NCBI GenBank assembly: GCA_902802975.1
Contig: CADCOF010000238.1
Span: forward strand, 1 to 6,130
Source: an uncultured Ruminococcus sp.
Lineage (GTDB): Bacteria; Bacillota; Clostridia; Oscillospirales; Acutalibacteraceae
Direction of reading: 5' to 3'
DNA: 6,130 nucleotides
The notes below the pieces were generated by a model that was given only the letters and a program-made list of their open reading frames with translations, was not told the DNA's origin and did no database searches. Position 1 is the stretch's first letter, and every line of letters starts with the position of its first letter. Position numbers and translations under genes: made by a program. Shown in pieces: positions 1-6,039 of the stretch.

Positions 1-13
1 CGGCCGCAGGCAA
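1..13 (-). repeat. Partial GC-rich palindromic repeat cut by window edge
   Basis: Read on the minus strand this is TTGCCTGCGGCCG. It matches the left arm of the repeats near 798-820 (TTTGCCTGCGG) and 912-922 (GCCTGCGGCCG). The rest of the palindrome would lie outside the window, so the copy is incomplete. The call rests on a short match to the other copies. Confidence 0.4.
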
Positions 14-49
14 GTTCCGTCTGAGTTTATAGTGAACGAAGGATAACTC

Positions 50-94
50 CGCGCAAATAGTTTTTCGGTGCGGTGGTTATTAGGGCGCATGCCC
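50..94 (+). repeat. GC-rich palindromic intergenic repeat (GCAT-loop type)
   Basis: A CGCGCAAATA-like left end is followed by CGGTGCGGT and then a small perfect hairpin at 83-94, with stem GGGC/GCCC and loop GCAT. The order of parts (CAAA..., GGTGCG..., GCAT-loop palindrome) matches the copy at 6040-6083 and, reversed, the one at 5933-5990. The copy is degenerate. It ends about 14 bases before the -35 box of the lipoprotein gene, so it sits just upstream of that promoter. Confidence 0.5.
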
Positions 95-107
95 GCTGCG
101 TTAGTGC

Positions 108-136
108 TTGACTTTTTCGACAAAATATGATATTAT
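108..136 (+). promoter_or_regulatory. Sigma-A type promoter of the lipoprotein gene
   Basis: The -35 box TTGACT (108-113) and the -10 box TATTAT (131-136) are separated by exactly 17 bases, and a TG at 128-129 gives an extended -10. Transcription should start near 143, leaving a leader of about 33 bases before the ATG at 176. This is the best promoter match in the window and suggests that the lipoprotein gene is expressed from its own housekeeping promoter. Confidence 0.8.
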
Positions 137-175
137 AGTACTCGATAAACATTTTGAAAGGATAGTAGTGTACAA

Positions 176-652
176 ATGAAGAGGATAATTGCAGTTGTTA
201 TGTTGGCCATTCTTTTTATTACTAACTTGTGTTCGTGTGGTTCTTCTCCTAAAGACACCGTTCAACGTTTTGAAACCGCTATTAATAACTACGATCTCGA
301 TGGTATGGTTGAATGTTATGAACCCGATGTACAAAAAGTATACAAAGGAATCCTCGCTGCAGTGGATATGTTAGGCGGTTCTGCCTCAAACATTAAGGAT
401 ATCCTCGCAGGAATGGGTGGTCTTGCCAGACTGATCGATGCTAACGCACCGGATGTTATGCCTAAAGTGGATATTTCGGTTGACTCTATCGACTATGTGG
501 AGGATACCAAGGCGTTGGTTACTCTTAATGTATTTTGTTCATACTCAGGTGATCTTCTCGATGATTCGTCCGACACTTCTACCGAAACAACGATCAGCGT
601 TTATATGGTTGAGATCGATGGCATATGGTATTTTTCCGCTGAGATGCCGTAA
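176..652 (+). CDS. Small secreted lipoprotein, possible NTF2-like/DUF4878-type fold
   Basis: This encodes a 158-residue protein with a lipoprotein signal: basic start MKR, hydrophobic stretch at residues 4-18 and lipobox L-C-S-C ending at Cys21. The predicted mature protein is anchored by Cys21 on the outer face of the membrane. Residues 27-52 form an amphipathic segment (DTVQRFETAINNYDLDGMVE), followed by helical sequence and then alternating strands at about 97-156. That order resembles the NTF2-like/DUF4878 lipoproteins common in clostridia, but the family is an inference and no function or ligand can be named. The Shine-Dalgarno GAAAGGA (156-162) lies 13 bases before the ATG, which is rather far. 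A GTG at 168 is out of frame and no better start was found. The gene has its own promoter and converges on the ABC operon, so a shared role is not shown. Confidence 0.85.
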   Translation: MKRIIAVVMLAILFITNLCSCGSSPKDTVQRFETAINNYDLDGMVECYEPDVQKVYKGILAAVDMLGGSASNIKDILAGMGGLARLIDANAPDVMPKVDISVDSIDYVEDTKALVTLNVFCSYSGDLLDDSSDTSTETTISVYMVEIDGIWYFSAEMP

Positions 653-680
653 GTATTAGTTTTTTTAATCAGTAAAATTT

Positions 681-696
681 TCGTTGGAAGCAACGA
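681..696. other. Small perfect hairpin after lipoprotein gene
   Basis: The stem TCGTTG/CAACGA encloses the loop GAAG. On the plus strand it is not followed by a T run, so it is not a usual terminator for the lipoprotein mRNA. A run of seven T's lies at 660-666, upstream of it and without a strong stem before it. The role is unknown; it may stabilise the 3' end. Confidence 0.35.
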
Positions 697-736
697 TATG
701 TGCATACATCTTATTTGCAGATAATACTAAAATAAC

Positions 737-774
737 ACCCGCGCCTTACTTTGATGTAAATGTAAAGCGCGGGT
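737..774. terminator. Terminator-like hairpin between convergent genes, probably bidirectional
   Basis: The stem ACCCGCGC (737-744) pairs with GCGCGGGT (767-774). After one mismatch, TTAC (746-749) pairs with GTAA (762-765). On the plus strand it is followed by TTAAAGTTTGTTTTTA, and on the minus strand by GTGTTATTTTAG, so both tails are T-rich but interrupted. It sits 84 bases after the lipoprotein stop and is the best candidate to end both transcripts, since nothing nearer to the DUF4340 stop has a clear T tract. Its CGCGGGTTTAAA right arm is shared with the hairpin at 5992-6024 read on the minus strand. Confidence 0.6.
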
Positions 775-797
775 TTAAAGTTTGTTTTTATATGAAG

Positions 798-829
798 TTT
801 GCCTGCGGTGGCATGCTGCCGGAACCGCA
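798..829 (+). repeat. GC-rich palindromic intergenic repeat
   Basis: It begins TTTGCCTGCGG, matching TTTGCCTGTCGG at 6061-6072. A hairpin forms from TGCGGT (804-809) and ACCGCA (824-829), with an inner GCATGC palindrome at 811-816. The GCAT core seen in the other copies is kept, while the inner arms (GGTGGC/GCTGCC) pair only through wobble pairs, so this copy looks partly decayed. Confidence 0.5.
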
Positions 830-843
830 TGATTACTGAAGAA

Positions 844-860
844 GGCTTGCTGGGCAAGCC
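844..860. repeat. Perfect 7-bp-stem hairpin in the convergent intergenic region
   Basis: GGCTTGC (844-850) pairs with GCAAGCC (854-860) around a TGG loop. No T tract follows on either strand, so a Rho-independent terminator is unlikely. It belongs by position and GC-rich character to the palindrome cluster at 798-931, but its sequence differs from the GCAT-loop members. Confidence 0.5.
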
Positions 861-868
861 GGGGCACG

Positions 869-931
869 CGCGCAAAAAAGCTGCTCAAACGAAAAATTAT
901 AAACGCGTACCGCCTGCGGCCGCATGGCCGC
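869..931 (+). repeat. GC-rich palindromic repeat abutting the DUF4340 stop codon
   Basis: GCGCGCAAA at the left is followed by ACGCGTACCGCCTG and a perfect hairpin at 916-931, with stem GCGGCC/GGCCGC and loop GCAT. The left and middle parts resemble those of the copies at 50-94 and 6040-6083. The hairpin starts only four bases after the stop codon of the minus-strand DUF4340 gene, so it will lie at the very 3' end of the operon mRNA. The nearest T run on the minus strand is about 20 bases past the stem, so mRNA protection is more plausible than intrinsic termination. Confidence 0.55.
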
Positions 932-935
932 GCCA

Positions 936-2396
936 CTACTCGGATAGTTTTTTAGTTTCTTCGATTGTTTTTGAAACATAACTTTCATACGCTGTCAAGG
1001 CAACAGTTCCGTTTATTACTACAGGGCATTTTCTGTTTTCTGCCGTGAAGTAATCCGCTGTGGCTTGTGTGCCATCCTTGAAGTTGTATTCAATTCTCAG
1101 CAGGGATTCCTTGCCGGAGGGCTTGTCAACAACGCCGCTGCACTTTTGAGCCGACGTCAACTCGGTAAAATACGACGAGAATTTGTCCTTGTCTATGTCT
1201 TTGCCATTCAGCTTGACGCTTTTTATCTCCGGAGTTCGATCAATGTCTCCTTCCTCCGCAGCTTCCGCAGTTATCTCGAATTTGCAGTCAACGCCGCTGC
1301 CTTTTACCGATATCGAAGATATCGATTCGAGCTTGGGATTAAGAATATTCTTTGAAATACAGCTTTCATAATTGTTGAGCAGCCACGGTGCTTTGTCACT
1401 CGTCATCTTGTAGATTATATCATTTGTCAAAAGGTAAAAGTACCCGTCTGTGGTGGGCTTTGACGCCTTATAATCAACGGTGAGATCGGGATACTCCGCA
1501 TTTACGGTAACATATGGTTCCTCAAGGCCGTATTCTTTGATTGTCGCCTCGTCCACATCTACTGCCATTACTTCGTATGCCGTGAGGCTTCGAATATTAT
1601 TCATCATGCCGGTGACTGTTTCTTCATCTGCTACAAGTCTGTCGGGAGAAGTTATCATATACGTTTCACTGTATTTGTCGTTGTCGGCATAACCAAACTC
1701 AACGTCTGTGCCGTAATGCGTACCCCCGATAACCATTTTTCTGAACCTGTTTTCGTCATCGTCATCAGCTGCTTTGCCGATGTCGTTAGACATCATATTC
1801 ATTGCGCCAATCAAAAATCCGTCGGTTGAGTCGCTCGATACAAGATATACATTCTTATCATCGTTCACCATCAAATATGTGCCGCGGTTGTCGGGTGCTT
1901 CGTCACCAACTGTGACGGTAGCTTTGTCGCCGTTTTTGTATTCTACTTTTACGACGGCGCGTGGCTCGTCAAATCCAAAATCAGACTTCGCTGAGCCGTC
2001 ATTCACTATCTTTTCGGCGGTAATTGCTGCGGCGTCTGTCGCTACCATGTCCGGTGATCCTTGCAGCATCTCTTTGTCTTCGTATCCGACAAGCGTGTAT
2101 ATTGTGCTTTCAGTCACCTGAGAAGATTCTCCGGCCGAGTTCGTAACATTGGCTATCGGCGTTTCTGCGAGAAGGGTAAATTCACCCTTCTCGTTTTTCA
2201 CTTCCATTTTGGTTATATCCGCAGGATCGTGAGCGATCAGCGAAATATGTGTATGCTCCGATTGCTCTGCATCGGATGAGGTGCCATCTTCATTTTCACT
2301 TTGATCGGGCAACAGAAAGTGTACTCCAAGAAACGCGCCTGTCAGGAGTGCAAGCGATGATATTGATATGATGAGTGTTTTCGTAGTTTTCTTCAT
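936..2396 (-). CDS. DUF4340 domain membrane-anchored extracytoplasmic protein
   Basis: This 486-residue protein is the last gene of the operon. It has a basic start (MKKTTK) and one hydrophobic segment at residues 8-30, with no lipobox cysteine and no clear cleavage site, so it is probably a signal anchor with the bulk outside. Two DUF4340-type half repeats are visible. One has DFGFDEP (139-145), then GDEAP (164-168) and TYLMVNDDKNVYLV (173-186). The other has EYGLEEP (288-294), then GYFYLLTNDIIYKM (318-331). An acidic run DDDDE (211-215) lies between them. Family knowledge: DUF4340 genes are often found beside GldA/F/G-type ABC genes, and no biochemical role is established. The start is supported by GAGGTGAT (2409-2402), six or so bases from the ATG and overlapping the upstream TAG; the gap to that gene is 12 bases. 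Confidence 0.88.
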   Translation of the reverse strand: MKKTTKTLIISISSLALLTGAFLGVHFLLPDQSENEDGTSSDAEQSEHTHISLIAHDPADITKMEVKNEKGEFTLLAETPIANVTNSAGESSQVTESTIYTLVGYEDKEMLQGSPDMVATDAAAITAEKIVNDGSAKSDFGFDEPRAVVKVEYKNGDKATVTVGDEAPDNRGTYLMVNDDKNVYLVSSDSTDGFLIGAMNMMSNDIGKAADDDDENRFRKMVIGGTHYGTDVEFGYADNDKYSETYMITSPDRLVADEETVTGMMNNIRSLTAYEVMAVDVDEATIKEYGLEEPYVTVNAEYPDLTVDYKASKPTTDGYFYLLTNDIIYKMTSDKAPWLLNNYESCISKNILNPKLESISSISVKGSGVDCKFEITAEAAEEGDIDRTPEIKSVKLNGKDIDKDKFSSYFTELTSAQKCSGVVDKPSGKESLLRIEYNFKDGTQATADYFTAENRKCPVVINGTVALTAYESYVSKTIEETKKLSE

Positions 2397-2408
2397 AAAC
2401 GATCACCT

Positions 2409-4133
2409 CTACTTATTGCGGCGTCTTACAAAGATAATTATTCCGGTTATCAGTATAGCAAGCGGAAGTACAACCACAAACAGAACCGTAAATACGCCAA
2501 GCTGTACTGATGTAATGTTCAGTGTATCAGCTTTCAGAGACTGCGACTCGATCTGCACACCTACGTTATCTCTGCCGACAAGAGTGTTGAGAAGTGCCGA
2601 CATATACTGAGCATTTCCGTACATATTAGATGAAAGGAACGAATCCGTTACAGCGTAATTCGAACCGATAACAACAATATTTGAAGATTCAGACTCATCG
2701 CTGTTATTCGGGTCTTCTGTCTTATCTCCGCCCTGCGTTGCAATTGCGCCAACTATCGTATCCGGGGTTGGCTGTTCTACAGGCTCTGCGTTGTCGCCTG
2801 TTTCGGCGGGGTACAAGATGCTGCTCTGTTCCGAGAGATCCATAAGTGCTTTGGCTTTGCTTTCGTCAAGAATGGATATCGCACGCGTATAAATTCCGTT
2901 GCCATAAAGTACGCAGAATGGCAGCTCACTGTTTTTCATTTTTTCGGTGTAAGTTGTATCTGCGTAATCGGACGCAAAGAGATACATACCGTAAGTGACC
3001 TGAGATACCTTTGTCATGTCGTTTTCGACTGCGTAGCCGTTTTCGAGCTTAAGTCCCCATTCTTCAAGGAGAGAATCGATATTAGGAGTTTTTGCAAGTG
3101 ACGGACTAGGCAGATAAAGAAGCTGCTTGCCATACTTGCCGCCGTTTGAAAGGTATGCCGAAATTTTGTCAACATATTGAGAGTCCAGGTCTACATTCGG
3201 CGCATAGAGAACAAGTACAGACGTATCATCGGGGATATCGTTAATTGCAGGCGATATTTCCTCCGTCTCGAATCCGTTATCCTTAAGGAAATTCATGAAC
3301 GAAGTATAATCTTCATTTGTAATACCGGAAATAAACGATATCTTCGGCTTGTCGTCAAGTGTAACATTCAAAATAGCAGATGTTACGGCTTGTTCAAGCT
3401 TACAGCCTGCGATGTAGTATGAATATGATGAGTAGTCGATCTGCACATCAAAATAATCTGTTGTGGAAAGATATTTGTAATCATTCTGTCCTTGAACGAT
3501 GATACCGTACTGTGAAAGCTTCTCGTCGGGATATTTTTCGGTAAAAGTCGGATTATCCGCAAGGTCTTTAAATGTCAGTTTAATGTGATCCGATTTTTCA
3601 TCGTAGTGATGTAAAAGTGAATCGGACTGTATATAATACTCGCCGCCCTCGCGGTATGTTTTCTCGTCACAAAGAACAATAAGCTCGATATCCTCCGAAA
3701 GTTTGCCGAGGTAGTCGAGAGTTTCTTCTGTCAGCTCAAAGCTGCCCGAACCTGTAGTATCAACAACGAGAGAAGGAATTTTTTCCACAAGCGTATTTGC
3801 GATAAGGTTTACAAGGATTACAGCAGCAACAAACATTGCCACAAGTGCAATTGAGAACCAGCCTTTTTTGAACGCGCGTGATTTCAACGCTCTGTTTGCC
3901 TCTCTGCGGGCAATTTTTTCTTTTTGCTCTTCGGTCAGAACTTTTTCTTTCTTGGGTTTCTTTTCTTTCTGTTCCTTTTTCTTTTCTTTTTTAGATTTTT
4001 CGGTTTCTTCCACTGTTTCCGTTTCTTTTTCTGTTTCTTTTTCTGTTTCTTTTTCTGTTTCTTTTTCAGCTTTTGTTTCCGGTGTAGTGGTTTCTTCGGA
4101 TTTCTCCGTTGTTACTTTTTCTTCACTGCTCAT
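2409..4133 (-). CDS. GldG-like ABC transporter auxiliary protein
   Basis: This 574-residue protein has the topology of the GldG/ABC_transp_aux family. It has a cytoplasmic N-terminus, a membrane helix at about 93-115, a large extracytoplasmic region to about 543, a second helix at 546-569 and a basic RRRNK end. Family-like blocks are EQAVTSAIL (247-255), the fold-boundary segment ISFISGITNE (265-274, in the place where many relatives have TGHGE), VLVLYAPNVDL (306-316) with an SNGGK turn (329-333), and the late block IVVIGSNYAVTDSFL (486-500) through NAQYMSALLNTLVG (507-520). The first ~90 residues are unusual: a highly charged Lys/Glu tail containing four KETE repeats at 24-39. Residues 441-484 are an acidic, low-complexity insert (NNSDESESSN) just before the last block. 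The start has a strong AAGGAGG at 4147-4141. It probably partners the permease; the substrate is unknown. Confidence 0.88.
   Translation of the reverse strand: MSSEEKVTTEKSEETTTPETKAEKETEKETEKETEKETETVEETEKSKKEKKKEQKEKKPKKEKVLTEEQKEKIARREANRALKSRAFKKGWFSIALVAMFVAAVILVNLIANTLVEKIPSLVVDTTGSGSFELTEETLDYLGKLSEDIELIVLCDEKTYREGGEYYIQSDSLLHHYDEKSDHIKLTFKDLADNPTFTEKYPDEKLSQYGIIVQGQNDYKYLSTTDYFDVQIDYSSYSYYIAGCKLEQAVTSAILNVTLDDKPKISFISGITNEDYTSFMNFLKDNGFETEEISPAINDIPDDTSVLVLYAPNVDLDSQYVDKISAYLSNGGKYGKQLLYLPSPSLAKTPNIDSLLEEWGLKLENGYAVENDMTKVSQVTYGMYLFASDYADTTYTEKMKNSELPFCVLYGNGIYTRAISILDESKAKALMDLSEQSSILYPAETGDNAEPVEQPTPDTIVGAIATQGGDKTEDPNNSDESESSNIVVIGSNYAVTDSFLSSNMYGNAQYMSALLNTLVGRDNVGVQIESQSLKADTLNITSVQLGVFTVLFVVVLPLAILITGIIIFVRRRNK
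4021..4068 (-). repeat. 12-bp in-frame tandem repeat (four units) in the GldG-like gene
   Basis: On the plus strand, GTTTCTTTTTCT occurs three times in perfect tandem (4021-4056), then a fourth time with its last base changed (4057-4068). Translated on the minus strand it gives the KETE repeats at residues 24-39. The period is a multiple of three, so gain or loss of units would lengthen or shorten the cytoplasmic tail without breaking the frame. The near identity of units at the DNA level suggests recent slippage. Confidence 0.9.
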
Positions 4134-4140
4134 TTTTCCG

Positions 4141-4147
4141 CCTCCTT
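4141..4147 (-). promoter_or_regulatory. Strong Shine-Dalgarno of the GldG-like gene, overlapping the permease stop
   Basis: AAGGAGG lies seven bases before the ATG at 4133, and its first two bases are part of the permease TAA stop (4148-4146). Ribosomes ending the permease stand on this site, which favours translational coupling and fixes the start of the GldG-like gene. Confidence 0.85.
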
Positions 4148-4850
4148 AGCTCCAACGTTTCTTTTCGATAACACGAATTGTCAAAAATGCGAACAATGCG
4201 ACTATCGAAAGGAAGAAGATAATATCGGCGATGCTCAAAAGACCCACCGTGAAATTCTGATAATGAGACAGGAACGACACTGCCGACAATGCTTTTTTGA
4301 CAAACTCAACAGACACCGCGCTTGCAACGTTATCGAGGAGGTAGACGAAAAGTCCTGCGGTGAAGCCCGAAATTGCTGCGATCATCTGACTTTCGGTCAA
4401 TGATGACAGAAAAATATCAATAGCGATCAGTGCAGCAGAAAGAAGCAGCAGTCCTAAGCAGTTGCACAATATAACAGACCACTTCGGCGTAACAAAAAAC
4501 GACAGCACAAAGCCGTAAATCAGGAATATTGCCATGCAGATCAGGTACATGATAACCGCCGAGAAAAATTTTCCGAAAACGATCTCACCGACCCCGACAG
4601 GCGCGGTGAGAAGAGCCTGATCTGTTTTTAGTCTCTTTTCGTCACTCATTAAGCGCATACAAAGTATAGGAGTGAGGAATATTGTTACCATAAACATATT
4701 TGTAAATACGTATGTTAATTCGGAAGTGCTGTTGCCCAAGCAAATGAGGGTAAAAAAAAGTCCCGAGAAAAACAAAAACACAGCGAGAATGACATATGCA
4801 AGCGGACTGCAGAAATAAGAATACAGCTCGCGTTTGATAATTGCGCCCAT
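4146..4850 (-). CDS. ABC-2 type transporter permease, GldF-like
   Basis: This 234-residue integral membrane protein has six likely helices, at about 15-37, 47-65, 95-119, 126-149, 156-178 and 206-228. It opens with the typical IKRELYSYFCSPLAYV (5-20), as in permeases of this group. The cytoplasmic loop after helix 2 reads MRLMSDEKRLKTDQALLTAP (65-84), followed by EIVFGKF (89-95). It corresponds to the conserved S-E-x(3-4)-T-x-x-LLT-P segment thought to contact the ATPase. The ending SHYQNFTVGLLSIADIIFFL (195-214) is also family-typical. Its ATG shares one base with the ATPase stop (TAATG). The only upstream purine run is AGGGGG at 4867-4862, which is a poor Shine-Dalgarno, so translation probably depends on coupling to the ATPase gene. 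It should form the channel half of the complex, probably as a dimer; the substrate is unknown. Confidence 0.92.
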   Translation of the reverse strand: MGAIIKRELYSYFCSPLAYVILAVFLFFSGLFFTLICLGNSTSELTYVFTNMFMVTIFLTPILCMRLMSDEKRLKTDQALLTAPVGVGEIVFGKFFSAVIMYLICMAIFLIYGFVLSFFVTPKWSVILCNCLGLLLLSAALIAIDIFLSSLTESQMIAAISGFTAGLFVYLLDNVASAVSVEFVKKALSAVSFLSHYQNFTVGLLSIADIIFFLSIVALFAFLTIRVIEKKRWS

Positions 4851-5809
4851 TATTTTGCCGCCCCCCTACGATTATATTGAGTATCATTAGTAAGTTTCAG
4901 GAATATTTCTTCAAGAGATGGGTCTGCGCTCTGCATCAGCATAAGAGGCATTTTAGCGTCGGCAAGTTTATAGAAGATTTGCTCTCTGATATCGACATCT
5001 CCGTCAAGTTCAACGATATAGTCGATCACGCCGTCGTCGTGTTCTTTTTCTTTTGTAACGTTCTTGACGTTTTTTATTGAAGAAAGAATATCCATTACAG
5101 TGGACTTACTGCCCTTTACGCCCACGCGCAGTTTACCCGAACGACCCAAAGTTTTTGCCAAATCCTCAGTAGGGGAGTCTGCAACGATTTTGCCGTTGCT
5201 GATGATGAGGACTCTGTCACAAATAGCCTGAACCTCCGAGAGAATGTGCGAAGACAGGATAACGGTATGTTTTCTTCCGAGCCCTTTAACAAGATTTCGA
5301 ATCTCGATGATCTGTTTCGGGTCAAGACCGACTGTCGGTTCGTCCAGAATAAGAACGGGAGGATTCCCGAGAAGAGCCTGAGCCAAGCCCACGCGCTGGC
5401 GGTAACCTTTTGAAAGATTTTTGATAATTCTGTCCTCGACCTGAGAAATTTTTACTGCTCTGCATATCTCGTCTATATGTTCATCGCGGTCAAGCTTGAC
5501 CTTTTTGAGATTGAACATGAATTCAAGATATTTTCGCACTGTCATATCGACATACAGAGGCGGGATTTCGGGAAGGTATCCAATTTTCGATTTAACGCCC
5601 TTTGGGTCTTCCAGTATCTCGCAGCCGTCCACGGTAACGGTTCCGCTCGATGAAGAGAGGTAGCCGGTGATAATGTTCATAGTTGTGGATTTACCTGCGC
5701 CGTTAGGTCCCAAAAAACCTACGATTTCGCCACTGTCTACAGTAAAGCTAATGTCATCAACGGCTTTTTTATCGCCATAGACTTTGGTGACATTTTTTAC
5801 TTCAACCAT
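4850..5809 (-). CDS. ABC transporter ATP-binding protein, GldA-like
   Basis: This is a 319-residue cytoplasmic ATPase and the first gene of the operon. All nucleotide-binding motifs are present: Walker A GPNGAGKST (34-42), a Q-loop position that reads GYLPEIPPLY with Glu81, signature LSKGYRQR (132-139), Walker B VLILDEP (152-158), D-loop GLDP (161-164) and the H-loop His188. The Glu in the Q-loop and LSKGY in place of LSGGQ are usual in the GldA branch and do not argue for inactivity. Residues after about 215 form the extra C-terminal domain common in drug- and gliding-type ATPases, ending in PSLEEIFLKLT (299-309). The start follows AAGGAG (5828-5823) by 13 bases, longer than usual; no better start is present. 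The last codons contain a run of six G's (4866-4861). A -1 shift there would read into the permease frame. Confidence 0.95.
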   Translation of the reverse strand: MVEVKNVTKVYGDKKAVDDISFTVDSGEIVGFLGPNGAGKSTTMNIITGYLSSSSGTVTVDGCEILEDPKGVKSKIGYLPEIPPLYVDMTVRKYLEFMFNLKKVKLDRDEHIDEICRAVKISQVEDRIIKNLSKGYRQRVGLAQALLGNPPVLILDEPTVGLDPKQIIEIRNLVKGLGRKHTVILSSHILSEVQAICDRVLIISNGKIVADSPTEDLAKTLGRSGKLRVGVKGSKSTVMDILSSIKNVKNVTKEKEHDDGVIDYIVELDGDVDIREQIFYKLADAKMPLMLMQSADPSLEEIFLKLTNDTQYNRRGAAK

Positions 5810-5838
5810 AATGTTTGTTTCACTCCTTAATATCAGAC

Positions 5839-5866
5839 TGCAATCTGCAATCCGGTAAATCTTTAC
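5839..5866 (-). promoter_or_regulatory. Leader repeats of the ABC operon, possible operator
   Basis: TGCAATC occurs twice in direct tandem (5839-5852), next to a dyad GTAAA-TC-TTTAC (5855-5866). Both lie between the predicted transcription start near 5874 and the ribosome binding site at 5828-5821. The position would suit a repressor site, but no regulator gene is in the window and neither motif is one I recognise. Chance is a real alternative for such short elements. Confidence 0.25.
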
Positions 5867-5880
5867 ATCATATACTATAC

Positions 5881-5910
5881 ATTATAAAAATGAACAGAAT
5901 ATGAACCCAA
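5881..5910 (-). promoter_or_regulatory. Likely promoter of the four-gene ABC operon
   Basis: On the minus strand a perfect -10 box TATAAT (5886-5881) lies 18 bases after a weak -35 box TTGGGT (5910-5905). A second -10-like TATAGT follows a few bases downstream. The start of transcription would be near 5874, giving a leader of about 65 bases. The poor -35 box suggests low or activator-dependent expression; the exact site is uncertain. Confidence 0.5.
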
Positions 5911-5932
5911 AGAGTATTCTATATGAAAAGCA

Positions 5933-5990
5933 GGCGGCAGCGTGCCGCCGCTCCCAATACGCGCACATAGTTTATTTGCAACGCAAATTT
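5933..5990 (-). repeat. GC-rich palindromic repeat upstream of operon promoter
   Basis: On the minus strand it contains a small perfect inverted repeat at 5974-5988 (ATTTGC, AAC loop, GCAAAT), then GTGCGCGTATT (5966-5956) and a perfect 7-bp hairpin at 5933-5949 (GGCGGCA/TGCCGCC around a 3-base loop). GTGCGCGTATT is found exactly at 6052-6062 on the plus strand, so this copy and the next face each other. It ends about 22 bases upstream of the operon -35 box. Confidence 0.6.
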
Positions 5991-5991
5991 A

Positions 5992-6039
5992 AACCCGCGA
6001 CCAACTAATTTTTGATCGCGGGTTAATAAGTTATGTTAA
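5992..6039. repeat. CCCGCG hairpin repeat, copy 1
   Basis: AACCCGCGA (5992-6000) pairs with TCGCGGGTT (6016-6024) around a 15-base loop. Positions 5994-6039 are repeated at 6084-6129 with one difference (A6003 against T6093), including the non-stem tail AATAAGTTATGTTAA. On the minus strand the stem is followed by TAAATTTG and could end a transcript entering from beyond the window; on the plus strand the tail is not T-rich enough for a usual terminator. Confidence 0.8.

Noticed and set aside
101..334. Minus-strand ORF of 77 codons over the lipoprotein promoter and start
   Set aside because: It overlaps a clear promoter and lipoprotein gene on the other strand and has no recognisable features.
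620..666. GGCAT/ATGCC pairing followed by seven T's at the end of the lipoprotein gene
   Set aside because: The stem is only five pairs with a loop of about 19 bases, and an 11-base gap separates it from the T run. This is too weak to call a terminator.
799..981. Plus-strand ORF of 60 codons between the convergent genes
   Set aside because: It is made of the palindromic repeats and runs into the antisense of DUF4340. It shows no ribosome binding site and no protein-like sequence.
1774..2121. Plus-strand ORF of 115 codons inside the DUF4340 gene
   Set aside because: The opposite frame has DUF4340 motifs, a good start and operon context. This ORF is Ser/Thr-rich antisense sequence.
3924..4403. 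Plus-strand ORF of 159 codons rich in Phe
   Set aside because: It is the antisense shadow of the Lys/Glu-rich tail of the GldG-like gene and of the permease end. Its Phe runs come from the complement of AAA/GAA codons, and it has no supporting ribosome binding site or family features.
5053..5809. Possible inactive ATPase because of LSKGY signature and Glu at the Q-loop
   Set aside because: Both changes are usual in GldA-type ATPases. Walker A, Walker B with its catalytic Glu157, the D-loop and His188 are all intact.
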